NCBI RefSeq assembly: GCF_020181355.1
Contig: NZ_CP084004.1
Coordinates: 1,550,001 to 1,614,000 of the forward strand
Reading direction: 5' to 3'
DNA length: 64,000 nt
DNA from: Collinsella aerofaciens
GTDB lineage: Bacteria; Actinomycetota; Coriobacteriia; Coriobacteriales; Coriobacteriaceae
The position numbers and the translations under genes were made by a program. The notes beneath the pieces were generated by a model. It worked only from the letters and a program-made list of their open reading frames with translations, was not told where the DNA came from and made no database searches. Each line of letters starts with the position of its first letter. Position 1 is the first letter of the stretch. This document shows, one piece after another, positions 16,177 through 24,876 of the stretch.

Positions 16177-16192
16177 CAAATTGGGTCGCTGG

Positions 16193-16222
16193 GCGCCGCG
16201 GGGATTTGTGTCCCCGCGGCGC
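16193..16222 (+). terminator. Terminator-like hairpin after the YugP-type gene
   Basis: GCGCCGCGGGG (16193-16203) pairs perfectly with CCCCGCGGCGC (16212-16222). There is no T tract, so it may be weak or act on RNA stability. Confidence 0.6.
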
Positions 16223-16291
16223 TGTACTATGTGTTGGACTTGAATTTGCGCAGGGCCGGAGCCCTTGTGCACGATGACGAAAGGAGGCTGC

Positions 16292-17743
16292 GTGGCAGGC
16301 TGGAATCTAACCGGCAATGCCGTTTCCGCCGAGTTCGACGGTTCGGACGAGCAGGAGCGCAAAGAGCTCAGCGTGAGCCAGGCGGTAGAGATCGCCGCCG
16401 GTGCGCTCGATGCCATTCCGCAGCTGAGCGTTTTGGGCGAGGTCACGGGTTTTCGTGGCCCAAACGCCCGAAGCGGCCACTGCTACTTTCAGATCAAGGA
16501 CGACTCGGCGGCCGTCGACTGCATCATCTGGAAGGGCGCCTACCTTAAGCGCACCTTCGACTTGCGCGACGGCATGCAGGTAAGCTTTAAGGGCAGCTTC
16601 AATCTCTACAAGCCTACGGGTCGTATGAGCTTCGTCGCCCGCTCGTTCTCGTTAGCGGGGGAGGGTCTGCTGCGTCAACAAGTGGCGCAACTGGCCGAAA
16701 AGCTACGCCGCGAGGGCCTGATGGACGAAGCGCGCAAGCGCCGCATCCCGGTGTTCTGCTCCCGCGTGGCAGTCGTCACCTCGCTTTCGGGTGCCGTAAT
16801 CGACGACGTCAAGCGCACATTGCGTCGTCGCAACCCGCTCGTCGAGCTCGTCTGCGTGGGCGCCAAGGTTCAAGGCGAGGGTGCGCCGGCCGAGCTCATT
16901 GAGGGCTTGCGCCGCGCCGCTTCCATTACGCCGGCGCCCGACTGTATTTTGCTGGTGCGCGGCGGCGGCTCCTTTGAGGACCTCATGACCTTTAATGACG
17001 AGGAGCTTGCCCGCGCGGTGGCGGCTTGTCCTGTGCCCGTGGTGACCGGCATTGGCCATGAGCCCGACACCTCGATTTGCGACATGGTGAGCGACCGACG
17101 CGCCTCTACGCCCACGGCGGCGGCAGAATCGGTGGCGCCGGCTATGACGGAGTTGGCCGATGTGCTCGAGGCGCGCCATCAGCGTCTGGGTGCCGCGATG
17201 GCATCGATGATTGGGTCGGCCCAGGTCGACCTGGAGATGCTCGACCAGCGCGGTCGCCGTGCCTGGGATACCTATACGGCTCGCTTGGGCGATGCGCTCG
17301 ATGCGGCTGCGTGTCGCCCGTGCCTCAACGACCCAACGTTTATGGTTGAGCGTCGCGAGTCTGAGCTTGCCCTGACGGCCGATCGTTTGTCCGGCGCCAT
17401 AACGCGTTCGGTTGGGGCATTCCGCTCCAACTTTGAGCGTCTGCCCGAGCGTCTGGTTGCAAGCACCTCGGGGTTCGATGGCAAGCGCCATGCGCTCATG
17501 CTTGCGAGCTCCCGTCTGGAGCATCAGGGGCGCACGATGCTCAGCAAGCCAGTGTCCGACCTGGGCCGAGCTGCCGCGTCGCTCGATGCTCTGTCGCCGC
17601 TCAAAGTGCTTGCCCGTGGCTATTCCATCGCGTACAGCGATGATGGTGTGGCTACGAGCGTCAAGACCTTTAACCCCGGCGACGCCATCCGCGTGCGCAT
17701 GGCAGACGGCAAAGTGGCGGCAACGGTCGATACGGTCGAGTAA
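16292..17743 (+). CDS. xseA: Exodeoxyribonuclease VII large subunit
   Basis: 483 residues. The N-terminal OB-fold (SVLGEVTGFRG, GHCYFQIKDDSAAVDCIIWKG) binds single-stranded DNA. The catalytic domain has RGGGSFEDLMTFNDEELARAV and GIGHEPDTSICDMVSDRRASTPTAAAE, followed by the helical C terminus ending in LARGYSIAY. With XseB it degrades single-stranded DNA in both directions. GTG at 16292 is preferred because AAAGGAGG lies 4 nt upstream; in-frame TTG 16265 and ATG 16274 precede it. xseB follows after 42 nt. Confidence 0.93.
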   Translation: MAGWNLTGNAVSAEFDGSDEQERKELSVSQAVEIAAGALDAIPQLSVLGEVTGFRGPNARSGHCYFQIKDDSAAVDCIIWKGAYLKRTFDLRDGMQVSFKGSFNLYKPTGRMSFVARSFSLAGEGLLRQQVAQLAEKLRREGLMDEARKRRIPVFCSRVAVVTSLSGAVIDDVKRTLRRRNPLVELVCVGAKVQGEGAPAELIEGLRRAASITPAPDCILLVRGGGSFEDLMTFNDEELARAVAACPVPVVTGIGHEPDTSICDMVSDRRASTPTAAAESVAPAMTELADVLEARHQRLGAAMASMIGSAQVDLEMLDQRGRRAWDTYTARLGDALDAAACRPCLNDPTFMVERRESELALTADRLSGAITRSVGAFRSNFERLPERLVASTSGFDGKRHALMLASSRLEHQGRTMLSKPVSDLGRAAASLDALSPLKVLARGYSIAYSDDGVATSVKTFNPGDAIRVRMADGKVAATVDTVE

Positions 17744-17785
17744 CCCGCGTTTCATAGCGATAAACCTTTAGGAAAGGAAACAGAT

Positions 17786-18052
17786 ATGGCAGAGAAGACC
17801 CCGGTCGAGCAGCTTACGTACAAGCAGGCCTCGCAGGAGCTGGAGCTTATCATTCGCAGCTTGGAGTCGGGCGATATGGAGCTCGAGGAGTCGCTCGAGA
17901 GCTATACCCGCGGCGTCGAGCTCCTCAAGAGCCTGCGCACCCGCCTGTCCGATGCCGAGCAGAAGGTTTCGGTGCTCCTTAAGGACGTCGACGGCAACGA
18001 CGTGCTCGCCGACGGCGAAGCCGCCAACACCGACGACAGTCTCTCGTTCTAA
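17786..18052 (+). CDS. xseB: Exodeoxyribonuclease VII small subunit
   Basis: 88 residues, the usual size of XseB. The core LTYKQASQELELIIRSLESGDMELEESL and SYTRGVELLKSLRTRLSDAEQKV is the characteristic helical hairpin that wraps the C-terminal helices of XseA in the exonuclease VII complex. An acidic tail of about 20 residues follows. AGGAAAGGAAA precedes the ATG. It lies 42 nt after xseA and 48 nt before the HIT gene, all co-directional, so the three are probably one operon. Confidence 0.93.
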   Translation: MAEKTPVEQLTYKQASQELELIIRSLESGDMELEESLESYTRGVELLKSLRTRLSDAEQKVSVLLKDVDGNDVLADGEAANTDDSLSF

Positions 18053-18100
18053 CCATCTCGACCAATATAATTACCTTGGTCTGTGAGAAAGGAACCAACC

Positions 18101-18436
18101 ATGTGTGATTGCATCTTCTGCAAAATTGCCAACCACGAGATCCCCTCGACCGTTGTCTATGAGGACAACCAGGTCATCGCCTTCGACGACCTCAACCCCC
18201 AGGCGCCGGTCCATACGCTCGTGATCCCCAAGAAGCACTACAGTGACATCGCCGACAACGTGCCGGCTGAGACCATGGGTGCCATGGCTCACGCCATCCA
18301 GGAGGTCGCTAAGGCCAAGGGCTTGGAGGACGGTTTCCGCGTCATCTCCAACAAGGGCGTCAACGCCGGTCAGACCGTCATGCACTTTCACATGCACGTC
18401 CTCGGCGGCAAAAATCTGGGCGAGAACCTCATCTGA
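18101..18436 (+). CDS. HIT family nucleotide hydrolase (HinT-like)
   Basis: 111 residues. The N terminus CDCIFCKIANHEIPS holds the Cys residues typical of zinc-containing HinT proteins. The C terminus has the histidine triad HFHMHVLGG. Family members hydrolyse purine nucleoside phosphoramidates and acyl-AMP adducts in the cytosol, a housekeeping clean-up role. ATG 18101 is chosen with AGAAAGGA upstream; a GTG at 18083 would add six residues. It is likely co-transcribed with xseAB. Confidence 0.9.
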   Translation: MCDCIFCKIANHEIPSTVVYEDNQVIAFDDLNPQAPVHTLVIPKKHYSDIADNVPAETMGAMAHAIQEVAKAKGLEDGFRVISNKGVNAGQTVMHFHMHVLGGKNLGENLI

Positions 18437-18496
18437 GGACGCTTTTTCCTTGCAATGAAACGGAAGCTCAAGCACCGATAACTTATATATCAACGC

Positions 18497-18530
18497 AATA
18501 AACCCGAGCGCGAGGGCGTTTGGGTTTATT
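18497..18530 (+). terminator. Inverted repeat between HIT gene and first ackA
   Basis: AATAAACCC (18497-18505) pairs with GGGTTTATT (18522-18530), and inner bases extend the stem. A short AT run follows. It could terminate the xseAB-HIT transcript or lie in the ackA leader. Confidence 0.5.
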
Positions 18531-18583
18531 ATTGAAACGTATGTAACCTGGCGGCGCCACACCGCCTGTTAGTAGGGAGACAC

Positions 18584-19762
18584 ATGAACGTTCTGGTCGT
18601 CAACGCAGGATCTTCGACCCTTAAGTATCAGGTCATCGATACCAAGTCCCACAAGGTGTCCGCAAAGGGCTCCTGCGAGCGCGTCTGCTTTACCGGCGGT
18701 ACCTTCACCCACGCTGCCAACGGTTCCAAGAAGGTGACCGAGAACATCGAGTTCCCCGACCACAAGGTCGCCATCGAGGTCGTCCTGAAGGACCTCGAGG
18801 CCAACGGCGTCAAGATCGAGGGTATTGGTCACCGTATCGTTCAGGGCGGCTGGTACTTTGGTGATTCCTCCCTCGTCGACGAGGACGTCCTCGCTAAGAT
18901 CCGCGAGGTTGCCCCGCTGGCGCCGCTGCACAACAACCCCGAGGCCAACGTTATCGAGTACTGCCTGGAGCAGTATCCCGATCTGCCCAACGTTACGGTC
19001 TACGACACCGCTTTTCACTTCAACATGCCCGAGGTTGCCAAGACCTACGCCCTTCCCAAGGATGTTTGCGACAAGCTGCACATCCGTAAGTACGGCGCCC
19101 ACGGCACCAGCTATCGCTACATCTCCAAGAAGGTCGCCGAGATGACCAACGGCGAGGCCCGCAAGGTCGTCGTGTGCCACATCGGCTCTGGTGCCTCCCT
19201 GTGCGCCATCGAGGACGGCAAGTGCATGGATACCACCATGGGCCTCACCCCGCTCGACGGCGTCATGATGGGCACCCGCTGCGGCTCCATTGACCCGGCT
19301 ACCGTGTGCTACCTGCAGCGCGAGGGTGGCTACACCTTCGACGAGGTCGACGAGATGATGAACAAGAAGTCCGGTCTTTTGGCTGTGACCGGTGGCAAGA
19401 CCAACGACTGCCGCAACGTCGAGGAGCTCGCCGCCGCTGGCGACCCCGAGGCTCAGCTCGCCTTCGACATGTTCGTCTACAAGATTGCCGCCAAGGCTGC
19501 CGAGATGGCTACTTCCATGTGCGGCATGGACACCCTGGTCTTTACCGCCGGCATCGGCGAGCACGCTCCGGCTGTCCGCGCTGGCGTGGCCGACCGTCTG
19601 GCCTTTATGGGCGTCAAGATGGACCATGCCCGCAACGCCCTGCGCGGCGACGGCGCTTGGTGCCTGTCCGCCAAGGATTCCAAGGTCAAGATTTTCGTCA
19701 TCCCCACGGACGAGGAGTTCATGATCGCTTCCGACGTCGAGCGCATCGTCAACGGCAAGTAA
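18584..19762 (+). CDS. ackA: Acetate kinase paralog with altered active-site motifs
   Basis: 392 residues with full-length acetokinase architecture (NAGSSTLKYQ, GHRIVQGG, APLHN, DTAFH, TAGIGEH, IPTDEEFMIASD). It would convert acetyl phosphate and ADP to acetate and ATP. Three conserved positions differ from the usual family: NAGSSS is NAGSST, the GTSH histidine is Tyr (Tyr177), and HLGNG is HIGSG. The tandem copy downstream keeps the standard residues at all three. Codon use is strongly C-ending, as in highly expressed genes, so this is not a decayed copy. It may act on another acyl phosphate or have changed kinetics. Confidence 0.88.
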   Translation: MNVLVVNAGSSTLKYQVIDTKSHKVSAKGSCERVCFTGGTFTHAANGSKKVTENIEFPDHKVAIEVVLKDLEANGVKIEGIGHRIVQGGWYFGDSSLVDEDVLAKIREVAPLAPLHNNPEANVIEYCLEQYPDLPNVTVYDTAFHFNMPEVAKTYALPKDVCDKLHIRKYGAHGTSYRYISKKVAEMTNGEARKVVVCHIGSGASLCAIEDGKCMDTTMGLTPLDGVMMGTRCGSIDPATVCYLQREGGYTFDEVDEMMNKKSGLLAVTGGKTNDCRNVEELAAAGDPEAQLAFDMFVYKIAAKAAEMATSMCGMDTLVFTAGIGEHAPAVRAGVADRLAFMGVKMDHARNALRGDGAWCLSAKDSKVKIFVIPTDEEFMIASDVERIVNGK

Positions 19763-19767
19763 TTGCA

Positions 19768-19813
19768 AGAGGGGAGGGGCTGGACGACCGAGCGCCGTTC
19801 GGCCCCTCTTTTG
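19768..19813 (+). terminator. Terminator between the two acetate kinase genes
   Basis: AGAGGGG and CCCCTCT arms enclose a GC-rich loop and are followed by TTTTGTG. This suggests the two ackA copies are transcribed separately. Confidence 0.65.
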
Positions 19814-19832
19814 TGCTCGTTGGGCGATATGC

Positions 19833-19861
19833 TTGATAGCTATTTATCAAGTTGTGATAAC
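19833..19861 (+). promoter_or_regulatory. Candidate promoter with overlapping dyads for second ackA
   Basis: TTGATA (19833-19838) and GATAAC (19856-19861) are 17 bp apart. Overlapping dyads CTTGATA/TATCAAG and TTATCA/TGATAA (19832-19860) cover the promoter and could bind a regulator. Confidence 0.45.
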
Positions 19862-19926
19862 TTCTTATTAAAATGCGGCCGCCTTAAGGGGTCTGCGTCG
19901 ACCGTATTGCACTGCAAAGGAGTCTC

Positions 19927-21105
19927 ATGAACGTACTTGTTGTCAACGCCGGCAGCTCAAGCCTTAAATATCAGCTTTTGGATACCGATACCCGCGAGGT
20001 TTTCGCCAAGGGCAACTGCGAACGTATCGGTTCGGACATGGGCATCTTTGGCCACTCCGAGAACGGTGGCGCCAAGCAGACCGAGGAGGTCCCTTTCCCC
20101 GATCATCGCTCTGCTATCGCTCGTGTGCTCGAGGAGCTCGAGAAGACCGACTTTACGATTGATGGCATTGGTCATCGTATCGTTCAGGGCGGCTGGCACT
20201 TCGATGATTCCGCAGTTGTCGACGACGAGGTTATGGCCAAGATTCTCGAGGTGGCCCCGCTCGCCCCGCTGCACAACTACGGCGAGGCCGCGGCGATTGA
20301 GTATTGCCGTGAGAAGTATCCGGAGCTGCCCAACGTGGCGGTCTTCGATACCTCGTTCCATATGACCATGCCCGAGGTCGCCTATACCTACGCGCTGCCC
20401 AAGGACGTGTGCGACAAGTACCACGTGCGCAAGTACGGCGCCCACGGCACGAGCCACCGCTATGAGTGGATGATGGCCAAGGAGATCCTGGGTTCGCGCT
20501 GCCACCGTCTGCTTTCGTGCCACTTGGGTAACGGTGCTTCGCTCGCTGCTATCGAGGACGGCGTGTGCCGCGACACCACGATGGGCCTCACGCCGCTCGA
20601 CGGCCTGATGATGGGCACTCGCTGCGGTTCCATTGATCCGGCCACCGTGTGCTACCTCCAGCGCGAGGGCGGCTACAGCTATCAGGAAGTCGATGACATG
20701 ATGAACAAGCAGTCTGGTCTGCTTGCCATCTCGGGCATCTCCAACGACGCCCGCGACATCCGTACACGCGCCTCCGAGGGCGACGAGCGCTGCCTGCTCG
20801 CCTTCGATATGTTCGCCTACAAGGCCATGCAGCAGGCTGGCTCCATGATCGCTTCCATGGCGGGCGTGGACACCATCACCTTTACCGCCGGCATCGGCGA
20901 GAACGACTGGTCGATCCGCAAGGCCTTCTGCGACTGCTTTGAGTGGCTGGGCGTGCGCATCGACAATAACAAGAACCGCGAGGCCGTGGGCAACGGCCCG
21001 CAGGTCATCAGCGCCGCCGGTTCCGCCGTCACGGTCATGGTCATCCCCACCGACGAGGAATACATGATCGCCCACGACGTCGAGCGTCTGACCAAGAACA
21101 ACTAA
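19927..21105 (+). CDS. ackA: Acetate kinase
   Basis: 392 residues, same length as the upstream paralog. It has the standard family motifs: NAGSSSLKYQL near the N terminus, GTSHRY with the conserved His (residue 177), HLGNGASLAA, and IPTDEEYMIAHD at the end. It makes ATP from acetyl phosphate in the Pta-Ack pathway. AAGGAG precedes the ATG. A strong terminator separates it from the convergent pta gene. Because it keeps canonical active-site residues, it is the likelier housekeeping acetate kinase. Confidence 0.95.
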   Translation: MNVLVVNAGSSSLKYQLLDTDTREVFAKGNCERIGSDMGIFGHSENGGAKQTEEVPFPDHRSAIARVLEELEKTDFTIDGIGHRIVQGGWHFDDSAVVDDEVMAKILEVAPLAPLHNYGEAAAIEYCREKYPELPNVAVFDTSFHMTMPEVAYTYALPKDVCDKYHVRKYGAHGTSHRYEWMMAKEILGSRCHRLLSCHLGNGASLAAIEDGVCRDTTMGLTPLDGLMMGTRCGSIDPATVCYLQREGGYSYQEVDDMMNKQSGLLAISGISNDARDIRTRASEGDERCLLAFDMFAYKAMQQAGSMIASMAGVDTITFTAGIGENDWSIRKAFCDCFEWLGVRIDNNKNREAVGNGPQVISAAGSAVTVMVIPTDEEYMIAHDVERLTKNN

Positions 21106-21127
21106 CGCTCGCATTTGCAAGTAAACG

Positions 21128-21162
21128 AAAGGCCTCCAGAGCAACAGCTCCGGAGGCCTTTT
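21128..21162. terminator. Bidirectional terminator between ackA and pta
   Basis: The AAAGGCCTCC / GGAGGCCTTTT stem has an inner GAGC/GCTC extension and lies between the convergent stop codons. Confidence 0.88.
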
Positions 21163-21202
21163 GCTAGCGGGCGGAAATTCCTGTCCCGAGGGGATATGTT
21201 CG

Positions 21203-22183
21203 CTACTCAGCCATCTGAGCCTGGACGGCGGTGATGGCCACGACACCCACGATGTCGTCGGCAGAGCAGCCGCGCGACAGGTCGTTAACCGGCTTGGCGA
21301 TGCCCTGCAGGATGGGGCCGTAGGCGTCAGCACCGGCGAAGCGCTGGACCAGCTTGTAGCCGATGTTGCCGGCCTCGAGGTCGGGGAACACGAGCACGTT
21401 GGCCTTACCGGCGACGGAGGAGCCGGGGGCCTTGAGCTGGGCGACGGTGGGGACGATGGCGGCGTCGAGCTGCAGGTCGCCGTCGATGGCGAGCTCGGGA
21501 GCCTTCTCCTTGCAGAACTTCACGGCCTCCTGGACCTTCTTTGCGACCTCGCCACCGGCGGAGCCCATGGTGGAGTAGGAGAGCATGGCCACGTGCGGCT
21601 CAACGTTGCCCATGAAGGTGGACCAGGAGTGGGCCGAGGCGATGGCGATCTCGGAGAGCTCGTCGGAGGACGGGTTGATGTTGAGGCCGCAGTCGGCGAA
21701 GATCAGCGTGCCGTCGGTACCGAACTGCGGGGTGTCGGTGCACATCACGAAGAAGGCCGAGACCAGCTTGGTGCCCGGGGCGGTCTTGAGGATCTGAAGC
21801 GCAGGGCGCAGGGTGTCGGCGGTGGAGTGGCAGGCGCCGGAGACCAGGCCGTCGGCATCGCCCATCTTGACCATCATGGTGCCAAAGTAGGTGGCGTCCA
21901 TCACCTGGGCGCGAGCCTGCTCGATGGTAACGCCCTTCTTGGCGCGGAGCTCGGCAAACTTCTGCGCGTACTCCTCGTGCTTCTCGGCATTGCGCGGGTC
22001 GATGACGGTGGCGCCGGGAACGTCGATCTCGTCGGGGTTGCCCAGGATGACGATCTTTGCCAGGCCCTCCTCGATGATCTTGGTGGCCGCGACGATGGTG
22101 CGCGGATCCTCGCCCTCGGGCAGGACGATCGTCTTAAGGTCGGCCTTGGCGGCAGACTTCATACGGTTAAGGAAATCGCTCAT
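21203..22183 (-). CDS. pta: Phosphate acetyltransferase
   Basis: 326 residues, the single-domain form. Family signatures include LPEGEDPRTIVAA, GMVSG-like DGLVSGACHSTADTLRPAL, GTLIFADCGLNINP and VLVFPDLEAGNIGYKLVQR. It converts acetyl-CoA and phosphate to acetyl phosphate, feeding the acetate kinases encoded convergently beside it. The start ATG has GGAG upstream (TTGTAAGGAGTAAC). Together these genes supply substrate-level ATP, in keeping with a fermentative gut anaerobe. Confidence 0.95.
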   Translation of the reverse strand: MSDFLNRMKSAAKADLKTIVLPEGEDPRTIVAATKIIEEGLAKIVILGNPDEIDVPGATVIDPRNAEKHEEYAQKFAELRAKKGVTIEQARAQVMDATYFGTMMVKMGDADGLVSGACHSTADTLRPALQILKTAPGTKLVSAFFVMCTDTPQFGTDGTLIFADCGLNINPSSDELSEIAIASAHSWSTFMGNVEPHVAMLSYSTMGSAGGEVAKKVQEAVKFCKEKAPELAIDGDLQLDAAIVPTVAQLKAPGSSVAGKANVLVFPDLEAGNIGYKLVQRFAGADAYGPILQGIAKPVNDLSRGCSADDIVGVVAITAVQAQMAE

Positions 22184-22312
22184 GTTACTCCTTACAAGCG
22201 TTTCGCTAAGCTCCAGGCGCCCGGCTGTTCACGAATAAACCCGCTGCTAGCGGGTCTACCTTTCAATTATGTTCGCCGCGGTGCTTGAGCTTTCCTTGTG
22301 TGGCAAGCTCAT

Positions 22313-22336
22313 TATAGGACGCATTAGCGCTATAAT
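22313..22336. promoter_or_regulatory. Back-to-back -10 elements for pta and glf
   Basis: TATAAT reads on the minus strand at 22318-22313 and on the plus strand at 22331-22336, only 12 bp apart, so RNA polymerase binding for the two divergent units may interfere. Good -35 boxes are not seen. Confidence 0.4.
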
Positions 22337-22352
22337 CGCTCTGATAAATATG

Positions 22353-22403
22353 TCTCGAAGAATGTTCGAGAAAAGCCCAGCTAACGAGCCCGTGGCTTTT
22401 GAC
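22353..22403 (+). promoter_or_regulatory. Two hairpins in the glf 5' leader
   Basis: TCTCGAA / TTCGAGA (22353-22371) is a 7-bp dyad. AAAAGCC ... GGCTTTT (about 22372-22401) forms a second stem just before the AAGGAG of glf. Confidence 0.4.
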
Positions 22404-22414
22404 AAGGAGTATCG

Positions 22415-23617
22415 ATGCAGATTACCTCAGGCCTGCCTGAAGGCTTTAACGCCGGCGCGTACGACATGATTGTCGTCGGTGCTGGATATGCCGGTGCCGT
22501 TTGCGCCCGCCGTCTTGCCGAGACCATCGGCTATCGTGTTGCCGTTTTGGAGCGCCGTAGCCACATTGCGGGCAATGCCTATGACTGCACTGACGAGGCC
22601 GGAATCCTGATCCACGAGTACGGTCCGCATATCTATCACACCTTTAACGAGCGCGTGCACAATTTCCTGTCGCGCTTTACCAAGTGGACGGATTATCAGC
22701 ACAAGGTGCTCGCCAACATCAACGGTACCCTTATGCCCGTGCCCTTCAACCATGCGAGTCTCAAGCTCGCCTTTGGTGACGAGCGCGGCGAGGAGCTGTA
22801 TCAGAAGCTCGTGGAGACCTTTGGCAAGGATGTCAAGGTGCCCATTATGGAGCTGCGTAAGAAGAACGACCCGGATCTTGCCGAGGTCGCCGATTACGTC
22901 TACGAGAACGTCTTTTTGCATTACACCATGAAGCAGTGGGGCCAGACGCCCGATCAGATCGACCCCTCGATCACCGGCCGCGTTCCCGTCTTTGTGGGCG
23001 ATGATGACCGCTACTTCCCGCAAGCTCCCTTCCAGGGCATGCCGCAGGAGGGCTACACGGCGCTCTTTGAGCACATGCTCGACCACGACCTGATCGACGT
23101 GTTCTGCGACGTGGACGCCCGCGATCTCTTTGAGATCGACGAGACCACCGTCAAGATCGACGGCAAGGTCTATGGTGGCGAGATTGTCTATACCGGTCCA
23201 CTCGACGAGCTGTTCAACCTCGACTTGGGTGCGTTGCCGTACCGCACGCTCGATATGAAGTTCGAGACGCTCGATACGGACCAGTTCCAGCCCGTGGGCA
23301 CCGTCAACTACACCACGAGCGAGGACTACACGCGTATCACCGAGTTCAAGAACATGACCGGTCAGGTCCTGCCCGGCAAGACCACCATCATGAAGGAGTA
23401 CTCCAAGGCCTATACGCCCGGCTCGGGCGAGACGCCGTACTACGCCATTCTTGAGCCCGAGAACCGTGAGCTCTATGAGCGCTATCTTGAGCGCGTCCAG
23501 AACCTGACGAACTTCCACCCGGTGGGTCGTCTGGCCGAGTATCGTTACTACGATATGGACGCCGTGACCAATTCCGCCCTCGATCTTTCGGATGAGATTA
23601 TCGCCTGCCATGCATAA
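22415..23617 (+). CDS. glf: UDP-galactopyranose mutase
   Basis: 400 residues. The N-terminal FAD-binding motif VVGAGYAGAVCARRLAE is followed by HIAGNAYDCTDEAGILIHEYGPHIYHT, highly typical of Glf. Later come YTGPLDELF and the C-terminal DMDAVTNSALD. The flavoenzyme converts UDP-galactopyranose to UDP-galactofuranose for cell-surface glycans. AAGGAG lies 5 nt before the ATG. The stop overlaps the start of a glycosyltransferase, so the pair probably builds a galactofuranose-containing polymer. Confidence 0.95.
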   Translation: MQITSGLPEGFNAGAYDMIVVGAGYAGAVCARRLAETIGYRVAVLERRSHIAGNAYDCTDEAGILIHEYGPHIYHTFNERVHNFLSRFTKWTDYQHKVLANINGTLMPVPFNHASLKLAFGDERGEELYQKLVETFGKDVKVPIMELRKKNDPDLAEVADYVYENVFLHYTMKQWGQTPDQIDPSITGRVPVFVGDDDRYFPQAPFQGMPQEGYTALFEHMLDHDLIDVFCDVDARDLFEIDETTVKIDGKVYGGEIVYTGPLDELFNLDLGALPYRTLDMKFETLDTDQFQPVGTVNYTTSEDYTRITEFKNMTGQVLPGKTTIMKEYSKAYTPGSGETPYYAILEPENRELYERYLERVQNLTNFHPVGRLAEYRYYDMDAVTNSALDLSDEIIACHA

Positions 23618-24641
23618 AGTCATAACATTCGGTATTCCCTCGTATAACGCCGCCAAGGACATGGACCATTGCATCACCTCCATCTTGGAGGGGAGCAATT
23701 ACGCCACCGATATCGAGATTATCGTGGTGGACGACGGCTCCAAGGACGAGACGGCCGCCAAGGCCGACGAGTGGGAGGCGCGTTATCCCGGTATCATTCG
23801 CGCGGTACACCAGGAGAACGGCGGCCACGGTATTGCCGTCCTTTCGGGTCTGCGCGAGGCACAGGGCACTTACTACAAGGTCGTCGACTCGGACGACTGG
23901 CTCGACGCTGCGGCTCTTTCGACTATGCTGTCGATTCTGCGTGGCTTTGAAGAGCGCGATCAGCGCGTTGACCTGTTTATCTCGAACTACGTGTACGAGA
24001 AGGTTTACGAGGGCACGCATACCGCTATTGGCTACAAATTTGCCCTGCCGCGCAAGAAGATCTTTTCCTGGGATCAGATCGGTCATTTCCGCCTGGACCA
24101 GAACCTACTCATGCACAGCCTGTGCTATCGCACGGATGTGCTGCGCGAGTCCAACCTTCCCATGCCGCCGCACACGTTCTATGTGGACAACATCTACGCC
24201 TACGTGCCGCTGCCGCGTTGCAAGACCATGTACTACGCCGACATCGACCTCTATCACTACTTTATCGGTCGCGAGGGCCAGAGTGTCAACGAGGCCACGA
24301 TGGTCAAGCGTCTGGACCAGCAGTTCCGTGTGACGCGTATCATGATGGAGTCGTACCACCTGTACAGCGATGTTGAGTCGTCGCGTCTGCGCTCGTACAT
24401 GATGGGCTATTTCACCATGATGATGGCGATCTGCTCGGTGCTCACCAAGCTTTCCGAGGAAGATTGCGCCGACGAGCGCCTAAAGACGCTGTGGAATGAT
24501 TTGAAGGCCTACGACGAGCGTATGTATCGTCGTGCCCGCTACGGCGTGGTCGGGTTCTTCACCAATCTGCGCGGTCGTGCCGGTGACAAAACCACACTCG
24601 GCCTATACCGTCTTGCTTCAAAGATCTTCAAATTCAACTAG
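23610..24641 (+). CDS. Family 2 glycosyltransferase
   Basis: 343 residues with a GT-A fold. GIPSYNAAKDMDHCI begins the nucleotide-sugar domain; VVDDGSKDETA (about residue 40) and VDSDDW (about residue 97) are the UDP- and metal-binding aspartate motifs. No transmembrane helices are evident. The ATG at 23610 overlaps the glf stop (ATGCATAA), giving translational coupling. Transfer of galactofuranose is a reasonable guess from context, but the donor and acceptor are not proven. Confidence 0.88.
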   Translation: MHKVITFGIPSYNAAKDMDHCITSILEGSNYATDIEIIVVDDGSKDETAAKADEWEARYPGIIRAVHQENGGHGIAVLSGLREAQGTYYKVVDSDDWLDAAALSTMLSILRGFEERDQRVDLFISNYVYEKVYEGTHTAIGYKFALPRKKIFSWDQIGHFRLDQNLLMHSLCYRTDVLRESNLPMPPHTFYVDNIYAYVPLPRCKTMYYADIDLYHYFIGREGQSVNEATMVKRLDQQFRVTRIMMESYHLYSDVESSRLRSYMMGYFTMMMAICSVLTKLSEEDCADERLKTLWNDLKAYDERMYRRARYGVVGFFTNLRGRAGDKTTLGLYRLASKIFKFN

Positions 24642-24673
24642 CTGCTGAGTAATCGCTGCTGATAGGTTGACTG

Positions 24674-24783
24674 GGCCCCTTGGCCTTTAGTTTGCTACTG
24701 CGAACAGTCCTGCTCGCACGGAAAGCACATTAAGTGCTTTCCGACTCGTGCGGAACTTGTATCAAACTAAAGGCCAAGGGGCC
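24674..24783. repeat. Nested palindrome, copy 1
   Basis: The 21-bp outer arms (24674-24694 and 24763-24783) are perfectly complementary. The core has CAGTCCTGCTCGCACG (24705-24720), an inner stem GGAAAGCAC/GTGCTTTCC around ATTAA, then GACTCGTGCGGAACT. The core matches copy 2 in reverse complement, while the outer arms are unrelated. Confidence 0.85.
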
Positions 24784-24876
24784 TCTGCTACAAGAATCGA
24801 TTGTCAGGTTATTTGAATTTGAAGATCTTCGACGCGCGGTACACAGGGGCCTGGGCTGAAAAGAATCTGGTTGGTA

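Noticed and set aside
18584-19762. First ackA as a pseudogene
   Set aside because: It is full length with no frameshift and strong codon bias. The active-site changes are few and specific, so altered function is more likely than decay.
19844-19860. Rex redox-repressor site upstream of second ackA
   Set aside because: TTATCA-AGTTG-TGATAA is a dyad, but it does not fit the TTGTGAA-N4-TTCACAA Rex pattern well.
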